A stretch of DNA of 64,000 nucleotides, taken from Corylus avellana. Lineage: Eukaryota; Streptophyta; Magnoliopsida; Fagales; Betulaceae. The stretch covers positions 6,882,001-6,946,000 of the forward strand of contig NC_081547.1 of assembly GCF_901000735.1 (NCBI RefSeq), given 5' to 3'. A program made the position numbers and the translations under genes. This document shows positions 31,974 to 42,416 of the stretch, one piece after another. The notes under the pieces were generated by a model. It did no database searches. It had not been told where the DNA came from and saw nothing but the letters and a program-made list of their open reading frames with translations. How positions within the stretch are numbered: position 1 is the first letter of the stretch; the number at the start of each line of letters is the position of its first letter.

Positions 31974-33753
31974 CATGAAATAAATTATATATAGCTAAAG
32001 TGTTTAATACTAAAAAACACCCTTAGGGTTTGAACTCTTTATTTTTTGTCTTCTAGGTTTTCATTTTTATTACAGGAGGTACCTGTGGTTTTCATAAAGA
32101 TAAAAATTTCCTTCGTTAAAACTCCATCCAAAACTTAACAGAATGTCACTTCGGCACCAATCAAATTCTGTTACGTGTCACATATTATTTTTTGATTTTT
32201 AAAAGAAAAAATAAAAAAAAATTATATTTTTTCAAAAATTAAAAATTAAAAATTTTTGGATAGCTCAACTGGCCGGTTTGGAGGTGGGGAGCCACCCCAC
32301 GGCCGGATGGGGAGATTTTGCTTCATGATTGCCGCTAATCACAAAAAGATGCCGAGAAGTATTCGGCTCCAGCCTTGAGCGAAGATCCATGGACTTTGTT
32401 GGACAAATTGGAACTTCATTCAACACATGGGATTTGGAGGAAAAGGAGAAATTGTATACTGATGAAGATAACTGCATTTTTGTTCATGTGGGTATTTCTC
32501 TCTCGATCTTAAAGTAGCCAAAAAAAAAAAAAAAATTGCTTCATCATTTTCCTGACTTTTATTTATTTATTTTTTCTCTGTTCATCTTTTTCCTGGCTTG
32601 AACAGAAAGGAGATGGGAGACATCGAAGGACATCAAGACAAAGCTGTGGAGATTCAAGGGCCCAACTATGGCCAGAGACACAAAAAACAGAGTATTTCCG
32701 GTTTCTTACCCGCCGAACTCTGCCAACAGAAAGCTTAGTGGATAGCAAGCAAACATCCAAGAATGGTTTGGTCTGAAACGAAGAAAATGGCCACTCAAAT
32801 GATTTACTCCCAAAATCTCCTTGGGGGTGGCTCGGCCAGTCCCATCCAGCCGTGGGGTGGCTCCCCACCCCCAAACCGGCCAGATGGGGGTGGCCCAGCC
32901 ACCCCCCAAATGGCCAAGGAGCCACCCCAAAATTTTTAATTTTTAATTTTTTTTTTTGAAAAAATATAATTTTTTAATTTTTTTTTAAATAAAATAAGTA
33001 ATTATATGACACGTGGTAGAATTTAATTGGTGTTGACGTGGCGTTCCGTAAAGTTTTAAACGAAATTTTAACTGAGGTACTATTTTCGTCTTTATGAAAA
33101 TCACAGGTACTTCTTGTGATAAAAATGAAAACCTAGGGAGCAAAAAATAAAGAGTTCAAACCCTAAAAGGGTTTTTAGTATTTAACCATTTTTTTAAAAC
33201 ATACATCTCTTGAAATTTTTTACAAATTAATTTTATATAAATCTTATAATATTTTCTAAGAAGCAAATAATGCTTGACGGCTGATACAATCAAAACAAAT
33301 ATTATTTTTGCCTTATTTACTCAATAGAGAAAACAAAATTGTTACCAATAATTCAATAAAAAGCTTTAGAGTGATTAAAAATAAAAAATACACTGATTTT
33401 CAAAAGAGCAAGCAAGCCTCTCTTTCAAGTTATTATTATTATTTTTTTAAAATGACAAATATATAAGAGTCATTTTCAAAATTTTCATATAAAAAGAAAA
33501 ATTAAAAAGCTGTGGCCCCCACAGGCCACATCGTAGCTCCACGAATAGTTATGAGAATAATGTGTAATATGTTTCTTTTTTAAAATGGGTGGAGCAAATC
33601 AATCAAACATACTAGCTATTCTCCATAGTGAGATAATAAACTGGGTCCCTCTCAATAATAAATTTGCAACCCTCAATATTCGTCCTAATTAAGAGCCTTA
33701 TTGTTTTGTTTTGTTTTTTTAGTGTTTTTTTTCCTTCTAAGTTAGTCTTGCTT

Positions 33754-33784
<31 letters not shown>

Positions 33785-34536
33785 AAAAAAAGTAGTTAGT
33801 GCCCCTAGGGATAAATGACAGTCTTGTTCCAAAATTGGCTAGGTAAACTTTATCCAATTCAAGTTACAAAAATGTCATCTGTTCATTTTGTATGTGAAAG
33901 ACATGCTATTTAAATATGACTGACATAATTTGAAAAAAATTTATTAAAAGGGCATGTGCTCTTCCAACTTTGTCCTTGTTATTTAAGAAGTATATGTTTC
34001 TTACATGCAAAATAGACACATAACATTTTACATTCAAAATGTACAATTCAGTTGCATGTGCTGATTCTGGTATTTTAAGTTCAATGAAAAAGAACACAAA
34101 CTTCTAACAGTACTACTGTAGTTGATCTGTATGGTGTCCTAAATGAATCAAATATGACATCTAACCCGGATTCATTGACAGGTCCCAACTGAAAGATGCA
34201 ATTCTTGAGGGAGGAATTTCTGCATTCAACAGGGCTCATGGCACGGACGCCTTCGCGTATTGCGGGTTGGAGCCCAGGTTCAATCAGGTTCTTAACACAG
34301 CCATGTTCAACCACACTACCATTGTTATTAACAACATCCTTGACTCCTACAAAGGCTTCCAGCAACTCAAGCAATTGGTTGATGTCGGTGGCGGTCTAGG
34401 AGTCACACTTAACTTGATCACTTCCAGATACCCCCATATCAAGGCCATTAATTTCGATTTGCCCCATGTTATTCAACATGCCCCACAGTATCCTGGTATA
34501 TATGCTATTCTTTTATATATAATGTTCTTCATAAGC

Positions 34537-34589
<53 letters not shown>

Positions 34590-35069
34590 ATAAAGAGAGG
34601 TGTTAATTATTTGTGTTGCAGGTGTGGAACATGTCGGAGGAGACATGTTCGAAAGCGTTCCTAAGGGGGACGCCATTTTTATGAAGGTGGGTTTTATTGA
34701 TTTGTGTACTTTTTTGTGTATGAGTTGAAGAGAAATGGCGTTATAATTTGGATATACATATACATTTTGTAGTGGATACTCCATGATTGGAGTGATGAAC
34801 AGTGCTTGAAGCTGCTGAAGAACTGCTACGAGGCAACTCCAAAAGACGGAAAGGTGATTGTTGTGGATGCAGTTCTTCCGATTGTGCATGAGATTAGCAC
34901 TTGTGTGAAGAGCAACTGTCAAATGGATGTGCTTATGATGTGTCAAAACCCAGGAGGGAAGGAAAGGACGGAAGCAGAGTTCATGGCCTTGGCAACCAAA
35001 GCAGGATTTAGTGGCATCAGATATGAATCTTTTGTCTGTAATTTTTGGGTTATGGAGTTCTTCAAGTAG
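30935..35069 (+). CDS. OMT5: intact COMT-like O-methyltransferase
   Basis: Four exons: 30935-31368, 34182-34495, 34622-34686, 34773-35069, all with GT/AG introns, giving 369 aa, the normal length for plant class II OMTs (about 365). Exon 1 is the dimerisation domain. SAM is bound by LVDVGGGLG (210-218) and INFDLPHVI (Asp237). The catalytic base is His275 in WILHDW; Asp303 (VVDAVLP) and Glu335 (NPGGKE) are the flanking acidic pair, with Asp in place of the Glu usual in COMT, as in isoflavone OMTs. Met326 and Asn330 match COMT substrate-pocket positions. It would transfer a methyl group from SAM to a phenolic hydroxyl in the cytosol; the substrate is unknown and could be caffeate-like, a flavonoid or another phenol. 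Intron 1 (2.8 kb) holds an hAT element. It is the only copy in the window with no visible lesion. Confidence 0.92.
31926..31972. repeat. (TA)n microsatellite
   Basis: About 23 TA units inside the hAT element. Confidence 0.9.
32004..33187. mobile_element. Nested foldback element with captured DNA
   Basis: Long imperfect inverted repeats of about 330-370 bp (32004-32330 and 32815-33187). Both arms carry GGGTTTGAACTCTTTATTTT, AGGTTTTCATTTTTAT, an ACGTGTCA word and a CCACCCC-rich inner end. Between them are about 485 bp with exon-like features. The long TIRs and gene-like cargo suggest a Mutator-like carrier (Pack-MULE type). A target duplication was not clear. Confidence 0.65.
32331..32815 (+). 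pseudogene. Captured gene fragment inside the foldback element
   Basis: Two exon-like pieces around an intron-like spacer. Piece 1 (to about 32489) reads [20 protein letters not shown] and then has a GTGGGTATT donor-like site. A T-rich spacer ends in TTGAACAG at about 32606. Piece 2 (about 32607-32735) has open frames, one reading [21 protein letters not shown] do not recognise the protein. The retained intron-like spacer points to DNA-level capture rather than a retrocopy. Confidence 0.4.
34549..34589. repeat. (TG)n microsatellite in OMT5 intron 2
   Basis: About 19 TG units after a TA run. OMT6 and OMT8 have only TGTGTGTGG there, so the expansion is private to OMT5. Confidence 0.9.
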
Positions 35070-35120
35070 ATTGCTTGCTTGCTTGTAATATTAATTTTTG
35101 GAAATTGTCCGAACCCTTTA

Positions 35121-35126
35121 AATAAA
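35121..35126 (+). terminator. Polyadenylation signal of OMT5
   Basis: AATAAA, 52 bp after the stop, in the conserved context CTTTAAATAAAAATGCTTATG that also follows OMT6 and OMT8. Confidence 0.5.
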
Positions 35127-35717
35127 AATGCTTATGAAAAGTTGAAATAAGAATTGCGATCGAGTTCAAGTTAGCTGCTATGATATATATATAGCTTATA
35201 GATATAGTATAATGTAGGCATGATGCGAATTTCCTCTTTTATACTCCCAAATCCTTATTTCTTAAGGTAATTAATTATAGTAAATTTATGAGACTAAAAA
35301 ATATTGTAATGAAAAACGAATGTAATAATATTTGTCATATTAGAAAGTAAGCACTTAAATATTAAAGGGAGAACTCATGTAGCATTTCTCCGCATAAAAG
35401 CCCGGCCTAAATAGTGGACCCGACCCGGTTGGCAACTGACCCTTGGGAGTAGGGTATGCATTTGTACTGTAAGTTCACACTTCGCTGCTAGTCGTAATGT
35501 CTATCATGAATCCTTTTGGGCCCTACGTACGTAAAGATGAGACTCATGAGAGAAAGACTTCTTTTTTTCTTCTTTCTATGGGTGATTTTTTTTTTCTCTC
35601 TTCCCCACATGGACCGGTTGAATTCTTTGCAAAGTTCAATTCAACATGTCATGGGCTTTGTTCCCACGTGACAAATGTATAAAGTGATTCACGACCCGAT
35701 TTTATTATCAAATCTTG
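35127..35717. other. Downstream of OMT5, no gene
   Basis: 3' flank with TA run and AT-rich DNA, some similarity to the OMT6 3' flank to about 35220. No coding homology. Confidence 0.5.
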
Positions 35718-36109
35718 AATTTAAGGGAACGGGTGCATTTGGGGGTGGTCGCCCCTTGGCGCAAAAAAAAAAAAGGGAACGGGTGCATTTGGGGGTGGTC
35801 GTCGTATGGGGTGGCCAAAACCACCCCCAGCCCCTTGGGGGTGGTCCGGCCACCCCCAAATGCACTGGACTTTCTTGGCTGGGTGGATCTTGACCACCCC
35901 TACACGGGTGGTCCGCCACCTATTTGGCCAAGGGGTGGCCGGAACCACCCCATCTTCTTCCTTCCACATTTTAAAAAAAAAAAAAAAAAAAAAATTAATT
36001 AAAGATGAAAAAGTCAATTTTGCTGCCACGTGTCAGTTGGCACTGTAGCTGGAATAGTGCCGTTCCAGCTACAGTGCCGGCCTTGGCTGGGGGCAAACAT
36101 AGCTTCAGT
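35718..36109. mobile_element. Foldback element F1, right half
   Basis: A GC-rich loop with the phrase GGGAACGGGTGCATTTGGGG twice (about 35726 and 35775) and CCACCCC palindromes. A poly-A run follows, then the terminal hairpin GGCACTGTAGCTGGAATAGT / GTTCCAGCTACAGTGCC (36038-36080), ending GGCAAACATAGCT before TCAGTGAACCA of the minisatellite. It pairs with the left half at 29827. Confidence 0.7.
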
Positions 36110-36482
36110 GAACCATGGCTACGAAAGATAAGACAATGAAAGATAAGACAGTCAAAGAAGAGCGCCAATTCTTAGCACCAAGGCTGCGAAAGATAAGTCA
36201 GTGAACCAAGGGCTGCGAAAGATAAGACAACGAAAGATAAGACAGTCAAAGAAGAGAGCCAATTCTTAGCACCAAGGCTGCGAAAGGTAAGTCAGTGAAC
36301 CAAGGGCAGCGAAAGATAAGATAATGAAAGATAAGACAGTCAAAGAAGAGCGCCAATTCTTAGCACCAAGGCTGCGAAAGGTAAGTCAGTGAACCAAGGG
36401 CAGCAAAAGATAAGATAATGAAAGATAAGACAATCAAAGAAGAGCGCCAATTCTTAGCACCAAGGCTGCAAAAGATAAGTCA
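36110..36482. repeat. Minisatellite array 2
   Basis: Continuation of the array at 29401-29827, same unit, with three further GCCAATTCTTAGCACC units or more and variants (GAGAGCCAATT, GGCAGCGAAAG). It ends at AAGTCA, where F2 begins. Confidence 0.88.
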
Positions 36483-37128
36483 AGCTATGTTTGCCGTGAG
36501 CAGTATTCCAAGATCAGACTGGAACTTAATCGTTTTAGCTACGCTATCCGACATACAATAAAAATTGATTTTAGTAATATTATTTTTTAAAGCAAAACAT
36601 TCAAAAAAAAAAAAAAAAAAAAAAGAATAAAGAAAGGAGAACTATGGGTGGTTCCACACCCCTTTGGCAAAATGGTGGTCTATTTTGGCCATAAGGTATC
36701 CTACCACCCCCCCGCGAAAAAAAAAAAAAGGGAATAAAATACTGGTGGTTTGTTCAATTCCAAAGCGGTTAGTAGTTTGGCCATCCCGATACGCACGGCA
36801 GGTGGTCAAACCAATTTCAGCCTCGCGGTCCCGGCCTACCAAATGCACCCGGTGACTCTCGCACAGCAGGAGTCGGACTAATCTCTATTACTCGGGTGGT
36901 TCAACTTCAAGATCGGCTGCGTATCGGATTAACTCTTTGTCAAGAATGGGGCGGTCCCATGGACCTATTTGGCCGCGGTGGTCGGAACCACCCCCATCTT
37001 CTTTCCCTCATTTTAAAAAAAAAATTAAGATGAAAAGTCAATTTTGCTGCCACGAGCCAGTTGGCACTGTAGCTGGAACAGTGCCGTTCCAGCTACAGTG
37101 CCGGCCTTGGCTGGGGGCAAACATAGCT
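36483..37128. mobile_element. Foldback element F2 (complete)
   Basis: 646 bp, AGCTATGTTTGCC ... GGCAAACATAGCT, inserted after AAGTCA and followed by TCAGTGAACC, so a 3-bp TCA duplication is possible. The left end is decayed; the right end keeps the hairpin CACTGTAGCTGGAACAGTGC / CAGCTACAGTG. The interior is GC-rich with GGTGGT and CCACCC words. No coding capacity. It sits at the same phase of the minisatellite unit as F1. Confidence 0.75.
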
Positions 37129-37262
37129 TCAGTGAACCAAGGGCTACGAAAGATAAGACAATGAACCACGGACTGCGAAAGATAAGACAATGAAAGATAA
37201 GACAGTCAAAGAAGAGCGCCAATTCTTAGCACCAAGGCTGCGAAAGATAAGACAGTCAAACA
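37129..37262. repeat. Minisatellite array 3
   Basis: Last part of the array (GAACCAAGGGCTACGAAAG to GATAAGACAGTCAAA). Beyond it comes the continuation of the P450-type upstream sequence. Confidence 0.85.
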
Positions 37263-37720
37263 TGCACATTTTTTGTAAAGTTCATACACAATCAATGACG
37301 ATCAAAGAAAAATCTTGGAACATCTTATGAAAAGAAGAGCTCGGAGACTGTTTCAAAGTTTATACACAGCCATTGTACGTATATGGAGAAAAATCCAAAG
37401 ATGTCATATTAAAGGGAAGGCCACATTCATTGCTGGAGGGGCTCGGTCCAAGCCTCTTTCAAAGTTTATGGGCTATCTTTTATATATATATATATATATA
37501 AAAGGAGGTCTATTCATTACATAAATGTCACTTGAAGTTTTTATGTTTAGAGTGCAATAGCTAATTTAGTTAATAAAATCTATAACTCATGTACAAGATG
37601 GTTCAGATTTAATTCTAGAGAAAAATACTTGTGAGATTCTTAGAGTTTAACTTTTTATCAAATCACATTCAAGGTATATTCCGTTATCAAATTGCCTTTT
37701 ATATACACTTGTTGTTAGGG
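37263..37720. repeat. Distal P450-type 5' flank
   Basis: About 37375-37700 matches 20318-20700 (TATGGAGAAAAATCCAAAGATG, CACTTGAAGTTTTTATGTTT). In the orphan locus this lies next to the proximal P450 flank, so here the two parts have been pushed about 8 kb apart. A TA run is at 37483-37500. Confidence 0.7.
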
Positions 37721-39212
37721 TTTTTAATGCAAATTATGACATTTAAGCCTCATTTGGTTCGCAGAATGTCTAGTCCATTTGAAAATGACTGGTTACTACT
37801 AGGAATAGAAGAGTGTAGAATAGACTAACTATTCATATTCCTTTGTTTGGTTGTGACGTTGGAATAGAACACTGATTATGTATTCCTTCGTTTGGTACAA
37901 TGCAATATATTGGTGAATGGAATCATATTGTGATCAAATTCCTAAAATACCCTTATAATATAAATACAATTTATATTGTTAAGGACTTTCTTTCTTTATT
38001 TTTTCAAACATAAATAACTACACTATAATTTTTTCTTTGTTTTTAATTATGTCAGGTATGTGGCTTTTTTTTTTTTTTGGCAATTATACTACAAAATTAT
38101 TTAGGATAATATATTATAAGTCCATGAGTCAACTTGCTAAAAAATAAAAAACTCCCTAAGTTTTTTTCTTTTGAAAAGTTACTCATTGGGTCAATCGAAA
38201 TGCCAATAAAATCTATGCCGTTAAAATTTTTTAACTGCCGTTAGATTGGTTGAAACGCATTGTTTTACCACATCAGCATAGCGAATTTTTTATTAATTTA
38301 ATTTAAAATTAAATCTAAAAAAGAAAAAGAAAAAAGAAACCATCTCCGGCAACGTTGAAAACAGAAAATTAAATACTAAATTATAATATCCTTTCACATG
38401 TCACTTAAGGTATTAAGTATTAGTTTTCTCACTTTGTAAACCGTTCTAAAGATTTTCTAGGTTTTATTTGTGATATTGTGTTTATTGAGCAAGAGTATCT
38501 TCCAGAGTAATGAAAATCGGAAGATAATGAAAATCTCCAAGTTTTTATTAATAATAATAATAATAATAAATATTTCGTGTGTTCTTAGATACTCTTATTT
38601 TATATACAATCATGATAACTTCGATGGGAATTGGATGCAATGGGTGTGAATGGTTAGCCTCATGTTAAAGGGTACTCAAAATCCATCTTGTTCAGTTAGG
38701 TGTCAAATAGTCCGAATACCCGCCCTAACAAAATGGGGTCCAAAAATATCGTCCTGTTGCACATGCAAATATTCAATGGACAGCTTCAATGCACCCTATA
38801 AAGATGGAGACAACTCTTGTTTAAACCGACAAAAAGAGCAATTTAGTAAGTAACAAATTAAATTACCTTCTTCCTTTTTCCATGCAATTTACAAATTCTG
38901 CAAGCGAAAGGCCCAAACCTTGGATTAATTTACAATTAATCACGAATAATTACGTACTGCAATGAAACACATAGAAAAATACGCTGGAAATTGCCTAGAA
39001 AAAAAAAATTCAGGTCGAAATTACAATGGTTAATGATTGGTTGTTTCAAATCTGAGAGCTGAGAGGGGGTTTATTTTATTTTATTTTCCCCATAAGTCTA
39101 CGCCTTATGAATCCAGGCAATTAGGATATTGGTTCTAGAAAGAAACTAAAGTTTCAAAATAATTGACATAATCTGCCTATTATTCCACAACCACAAGGCT
39201 GAGAGTTTGCCG
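37721..39212. other. Intergenic with R3 repeat copy, no gene
   Basis: 38090-38290 is the minus-strand copy of repeat R3 (GAGTCAACTTGC, ATCGAAATGCCAATAAAAT). The rest is AT-rich with an ATA repeat (about 38547-38570). The 67-aa frame at 38650 has no recognised homology. The OMT promoter homology begins at about 39213. Confidence 0.5.
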
Positions 39213-39401
39213 ACAATACAAGACTTTTCCTACTCTTATCTTTTGCTAACAAAAAGTCTTCATTCGGTGGCTAATTTTTGTTTGACTAATATGAGCCAAA
39301 TTTCAACACCACCTTCATACGGCTTATAAATCGATCGATCAATTGATTAAACTTGCAATATCTAAACAAATTTAGAGCAGATTTCTCTTCCAGTTTCTCC
39401 A
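39213..39401 (+). promoter_or_regulatory. Proximal promoter of OMT6
   Basis: About 190 bp shared with OMT2 and OMT5 (GACTTTTCCTACTCTTATCT onwards). TATAAA at 39325-39330 is 77 bp before the ATG. The more distal promoter of the other copies is missing. Confidence 0.6.
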
Positions 39402-41819
39402 ATGGCCTCTCTTTTGAAATCGACCCCAATAACTCATGATGGTGATCATGAGAATGAAGACGAGAGCTTCTCGTATGCAATACAGGTGGCGAGCTCCCTT
39501 GTGGTGCCCATGACCTTGCAATCAGCCGTGGAGCTTGGCGTTTTTGAAATTCTAGCAAAAGCAGGTCCGGGAGCCAAGCTCTCCCCAACACAGATTGTTC
39601 AACAGATGCCAACCAAGAACCCCGAGGCACCCACAATGTTGGACCGTATTCTGAGGTTGCTGGCCACCCATTCTCTGCTTGGTTGCTCTGTGGCTGCTGA
39701 TGACTCTGGATCTTTGCAGAGGCTTTATAGTCTTTCTAATGTGTCTAAACACTTCGTCTGCAACGAAGATGGTGTCTCTTTGGGACCTATCATGGCCTTG
39801 TATCATGACAAGGTCAGCTTGGATAGCTGGTATGTTTTCTATTTTCACCTCCACTTTTTTCTTCTTTTCCCTCCTTTTTCTATTCATAATTAGTTTGTTT
39901 TCTTCTTTTGTTTATTTTTTTTTCCAAAAAAATAAATAAAAAAAAAACTAGTTGACGATCTTTCATCGTATCGGTACAATGGACATGTGAATCCATCATC
40001 GAATTGGTAAAAAGAATATTAAAAAATTGTTGCAAGTTGTTTGTTAATGTTTTGACTTTTTTAGTGAAAAAAAAAAAAAAAAAAAGGATTATCAAACAAT
40101 TTTTTTAAGCTAGTCCACTTGTTTATGAAAATATTGCACAGTTATGCCTAAAGTGCTTTTGGTGTGCAAAGTTATTTTAGAACCGGTTTTAGGATTGTGT
40201 TTGAGAAATAGATGTTTTAAGTAAAAAAAAAAAAAAAAAGCTTTTTGGCAAAAACTTCAATTTTAAGCTTTTGCCAAAAGTGCTTTTTGGCCATTTTTAG
40301 GCTTTTTAGACCATTAAAAATGCTTTCATATATATATATATATATATATATGACAAACTACAATATTTATTCTGCCATTTAATGATTCAATAGATATTTT
40401 TGAGTTTAAATGTTTAAATCCATCACATATTTGAAATAACAATGTCGTTAAACCCAACCCCCTTATATTACAATATTAATGTTTTCGAGTTTAAACTGCG
40501 AATTGGGATAAACAAATTAATTAGATCATAATTCGAACATGTAGGCTACCTCTTACACTACCTAATCTCTCTATCATTCATGTGAGCTTTGCTTGTCCTA
40601 CAATTTGCGTTGGGTGATTGCTCTTGTGTCTGTTTATAATTAAGTGATTTTGACAAAATTAACCTAATACTAAATAAATAAATATAACTATATATTGCAA
40701 GATTTTTGTTTTACTTATAGTAGTTGTCGTGATTGTTGAGAAACATCATGTGGTGCATGGAATAGATAGTGTAGCGAATTCCAAACTACTCAAGTTTAAT
40801 TGTTCTAGATTCTGGTACATTCTTTTATGAATTTATTGTGAAACTCATGATATATATATAGTTAAGATCTTGGAATTTATATAATATTTGTAGATTTATT
40901 TACAAATTTTTTCTCGTACAATCCAGTACTTGCGCTGATTCTGGTCCGAATTCATTGATAGGTCCCATCTGAAAGATGCAATTCTTGAGGGAGGAGGAAT
41001 TCCATTCAACAGAGCTCATGGCATGCAGGCCTTCGAGTACGCCGGGTTGGAGCCAAGGTTCAACCAGCTTTTCAACGCAGCCATGTTCAACCACACAACC
41101 ATTGTGATGAAGAACATCCTTGACTCCTACAAAGGCTTCCAGCAACTCAAGCAATTGGTTGATGTTGCCGGCGGTCTAGGAGCCACTCTCAACTTGATCA
41201 CTTCCAGATACCCCCATATCAAGGCCATTAATTTCGACTTGCCCCATGTCATACAACATGCCCCACTTTATCCTGGTTAATTTGCTCTTCTTCTATATAT
41301 ATATAATGTTCTTCATAAGCTATATATATTTGTGTGTGGGGGGATAAAGAGAGGTGTTAATTAATTGGTGTTGCAGGTGTGGAACATGTCGGGGGAGACA
41401 TGTTCGAAAGCGTTCCTAAGGGGGATGCCATTTTTATGAAGGTGGGTTTGATTGATTTGTGTACTTTTTGTATATGAGTTGAAGAGAAATGGTGTTATAA
41501 TTTGGATACATTTTGTAGTGGATACTCCATGATTGGAATGATGAAAAGTGCTTGAAGCTGTTGAAGAACTGCTACGAGGCTACACCAAATGATGGAAAGG
41601 TGATTGTTGTGGATGCAGCTCTTCCAATTATGCCTGAGAATAGCACTTCTATGAAGTGCAACTGTCAATTGGATGTGAACGTGATGACTCATGTTACCCC
41701 CAGGAGGGAAGGAAAGGACGGAAGCAGAATTCATTGCCTTGGCAACCAAAGCAGGGTTTAGTGGCATCAGATTTGAATCTTTTGTCTGTAATTATTGGGT
41801 TATGGAGTTCTTCAAGTAG
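39402..41819 (+). pseudogene. OMT6: COMT-like gene with exon 4 frameshift
   Basis: Four exons: 39402-39829, 40962-41275, 41377-41441, 41519-41819. Splice sites are good and exon 1 is clean (codon 21 is GAG, unlike OMT1 and OMT2). One extra base near 41697-41702 (GTTACCCCCAGG for GTTAACCCAGG) shifts the frame; the stop comes at 41759-41761 instead of 41817-41819. The product would be about 349 aa, with the last 23 residues foreign and NPGGKE, with its catalytic Glu, lost. The SAM loop reads LVDVAGGLG, with one Gly changed to Ala. His in WILHDW is kept. It may be transcribed but is unlikely to be a normal methyltransferase. Confidence 0.88.
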
Positions 41820-41875
41820 ATTGCTTGCTTGTAATATTAATTTGGAAATCTATCGTTTCTTGTCCAAACACTTTA

Positions 41876-41881
41876 AATAAA
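41876..41881 (+). terminator. Polyadenylation signal of OMT6
   Basis: AATAAA in the same context as in OMT5, 57 bp after the ancestral stop. Confidence 0.45.
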
Positions 41882-42169
41882 AATGCTTATGAAAAGTTGA
41901 AATAAGAATTGCGACTTCAAATTAGCTGCAGTTGATATATATATATATATATACACATAGCTTATAGATATAGTATTATGTAGGCATGACACATCAGTCT
42001 AATGAAATGATAACAAAGCCATCAATTTAGAGATTAACCTGAAATGAGTGATTCATGCTGCTTGACTGCCAACCTCTTTCATGCCCAAGTCAAGCAAATG
42101 GTCTCTTCATGCGCCACTTGTTAAAATTGGATGAGATAAGAGTTGAGTATTTAAAATTACTTGTCAACA

Positions 42170-42416
42170 TCGTAGAAGAAAAAAAAAAAAAAAATCTTTG
42201 ACAAATCTCTCATATAACAAAGTGCCTATTAAAGTAGTTTGAAATTTCAAACTACTTTAACAAGCACTTTGTAAATCATTGTCGACACCTCTTAAGGGTG
42301 TTGGTTTACTGTTCAACAGACACCCTTATTATAGGGGTGTCGGTTCCACTAAATGAGACGCCTTGGAGTGTCGTTTTCTTACAAGGCGTCACTAAATCTG
42401 AAATTTTTTTGTAGTG
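42170..42416 (-). mobile_element. Small CACTA-like element
   Basis: It ends TTTTTTTGTAGTG at 42416 (reverse complement of CACTACAAAAAAA) with subterminal words GACGCC, GGCGTC and GGTGTCG in both orientations, and a perfect hairpin AAAGTAGTTTGAAATTTC / GAAATTTCAAACTACTTT at 42233-42265. The left terminus is degenerate. The copy in the duplicate unit (about 61618-61864) has lost GT of the terminus. Confidence 0.5.

Larger units (their letters stand above)
31590..33547. mobile_element. hAT-type element in OMT5 intron 1
   Basis: It starts TAGTGGCGGAGCCA and ends TAGCTCCACGAATA, with an exact 8-bp target duplication GTTATGAG (31582-31589 and 33548-33555). It shares its left terminus with the hAT at 24007. 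No transposase; its interior is largely a nested foldback element (about 32004-33187). It lies wholly within the intron, so OMT5 can stay functional. Confidence 0.85.

Noticed and set aside
34536..34946. 136-aa frame ending in a long His-Thr run
   Set aside because: The run is the reverse of a TG microsatellite in OMT5 intron 2, and the rest is antisense to exons 3-4.
35675..36048. Several overlapping Pro/Gly/His-rich frames
   Set aside because: They are translations of the CCACCCC-rich loop of a foldback element on both strands.
42170..42416. Hairpin AAAGTAGTTTGAAATTTC as a microRNA precursor
   Set aside because: The perfect short hairpin lies inside a CACTA-like element and is repeated with it in the duplicate unit, so transposon structure is the simpler explanation.
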